Assembly (NCBI RefSeq): GCF_000425745.1
Contig: NZ_AUEA01000002.1
Span: forward strand, 310,001 to 374,000
Length of the DNA: 64,000 nt
From: Pseudomonas cremoricolorata DSM 17059 = NBRC 16634
Lineage (GTDB): Bacteria > Pseudomonadota > Gammaproteobacteria > Pseudomonadales > Pseudomonadaceae
Reading direction: 5' to 3'
Shown: one piece after another, positions 63,282 to 64,000 of the stretch
Layout of the letters: the number at the start of each line of letters is the position of its first letter
Numbering within the stretch: the first letter of the stretch is position 1
The notes under the pieces: model-generated
What the model was told of the DNA's origin: nothing
Database searches by the model: none
Seen by the model: only the letters and a program-made list of their open reading frames with translations
Position numbers and translations under genes: made by a program

Positions 63282-64000
63282 TTGATACGTCCCCTCCTGC
63301 TGTCAATCAGCCTGGCCTTGAGCTTCCCTGCGGGCGCTACAGTGAGCGAAAGCCACGGATACGCGCAGTTCGGCACGCTCAAGTACCCAGCCAGCTTCAC
63401 CCACTTCGACTGGGTCAATCCGCAAGCGCCCAAGGGCGGCACGTTGCGCGCCATGGCCTTTGGCACCTTCGACACCCTCAACCCTTACACCTTCAAAGGC
63501 TCGAGCCCGGTCACCACGCCGAACTTCCAGCAGTACGGGGTCAGCGAGCTGAACGAAACGCTGATGGTCGGCACCGGCCAGTACGACCCTTCCGGTGACG
63601 AGCCGACCTCAAGCTATGGGTTGATCGCCCGCTCGGTGGAATACAGCGAAGACCGCAGTTGGGTGGTGTTCAACCTGCGCCCCCAGGCGCGCTTTCACGA
63701 TGGCAAGCCGATCACCGCGGCCGATGTGGCGTTTTCCTATCGCACCCTGCTCAAGCAAGGCCACCCGCTGTATCGCACCAACCTGCAGGAGGTGCAGCGC
63801 GTCGACATCCTCGGGCCGCTGCGCATCCGCTTCGTCTTCAAGCGCGCCGGCAACCCGCTGCTGATCCTGCGCCTGGGCGAGATGCCGGTATTGCCCAAGC
63901 ACTACTGGGAAAAGCGCGATTTCAAGGCCACCACCTTCGAGCCGCCGCTGGGCAGCGGGCCGTACCGCATCACCGAGGTGCAGCCCGGCCGGCGCCTGGT
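63282..64000 (+). CDS. Peptide ABC transporter substrate-binding protein, N-terminal fragment
   Basis: About 239 codons of a family 5 extracellular solute-binding protein (YejA-like) are present; the gene continues beyond the right edge. The start is a TTG at 63282, giving IRPLLLSISLALSFPAGA, a classical type I signal peptide with likely cleavage after the AGA/ATVS region. The mature part shows FTHFDWVNPQAPKGGTLR, ARFHDGKPITAADVAFSY and a lobe typical of oligopeptide binders. A nearby ATG at 63274 is out of frame and stops after three codons. The TTG start is inferred. Confidence 0.85.
   Translation, partial: MIRPLLLSISLALSFPAGATVSESHGYAQFGTLKYPASFTHFDWVNPQAPKGGTLRAMAFGTFDTLNPYTFKGSSPVTTPNFQQYGVSELNETLMVGTGQYDPSGDEPTSSYGLIARSVEYSEDRSWVVFNLRPQARFHDGKPITAADVAFSYRTLLKQGHPLYRTNLQEVQRVDILGPLRIRFVFKRAGNPLLILRLGEMPVLPKHYWEKRDFKATTFEPPLGSGPYRITEVQPGRRL

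Overview
The window is one 64 kb, high-GC, densely packed chromosomal segment that reads as Pseudomonas, most likely the P. putida group. The basis is gene content: the large-type NAD-glutamate dehydrogenase, a ChrR-like flavoreductase, a MoxR/Bat-type operon, a fadAx-like beta-oxidation cluster and the methyltransferase-rnhA-dnaQ/gloB/mltD neighbourhood. The species call is inference. I saw no phage, transposon, integrase, plasmid or CRISPR signature. One tRNA gene is present, tRNA-Pro(CGG).

Layout. 1-9.7 kb is a purine-catabolic island: the 5' end of smc, a GntR regulator, xdhA-xdhB-xdhC-guaD, a second GntR regulator and an AzgA-type purine permease. Two short sequence motifs are found upstream of these promoters and look like operators. 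9.7-17 kb carries a MOSC protein, CheV, an HPt-like small protein, a NarL-type two-component pair, a YegS-like lipid kinase, moeA and moaB (molybdenum cofactor, which xanthine dehydrogenase needs) and a small lipoprotein. 17.3-25.3 kb carries tRNA-Pro, a half-size ABC exporter, a 59-aa protein, the rlmM-tusA-pdxB group and acnA. 25.5-30.4 kb is the giant NAD-glutamate dehydrogenase. 30.7-32.4 kb has a small acidic protein and an orphan Tle1/DUF2235 lipase-like protein. 32.6-39.4 kb is a six-gene translationally coupled MoxR-DUF58-DUF4381-VWA-VWA/TPR-BatD operon. 39.8-43 kb carries a di-iron sterol-desaturase-like membrane protein, a nitroreductase and a membrane-anchored winged-helix regulator.

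43.1-47.8 kb is an AraC regulator divergent from an aminotransferase, an aldehyde dehydrogenase and a cytochrome b561, probably an amine-oxidation pathway. 47.9-51.8 kb is a four-gene beta-oxidation operon (SDR 3-hydroxyacyl-CoA dehydrogenase, thiolase, acyl-CoA dehydrogenase, enoyl-CoA hydratase). 52-56.5 kb is the most striking gene: a 1498-aa protein with a toxin-like N-terminal region, leucine-rich repeats and a C-terminal NEL-type E3 ubiquitin ligase motif (CED), with no secretion system in view. 56.5-64 kb holds an AraC regulator, chrR, a small protein, dnaQ, rnhA, a methyltransferase, gloB, mltD and the start of a peptide-binding protein.

The parts with most room for new biology are the NEL-like protein, the orphan Tle1-like protein, the HPt-like protein without its histidine, the VWA protein without a canonical MIDAS motif, the shared purine operators and a pair of mutually exclusive stem-loops ahead of rlmM. 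All functional statements rest on reading motifs by eye; no database search was run.
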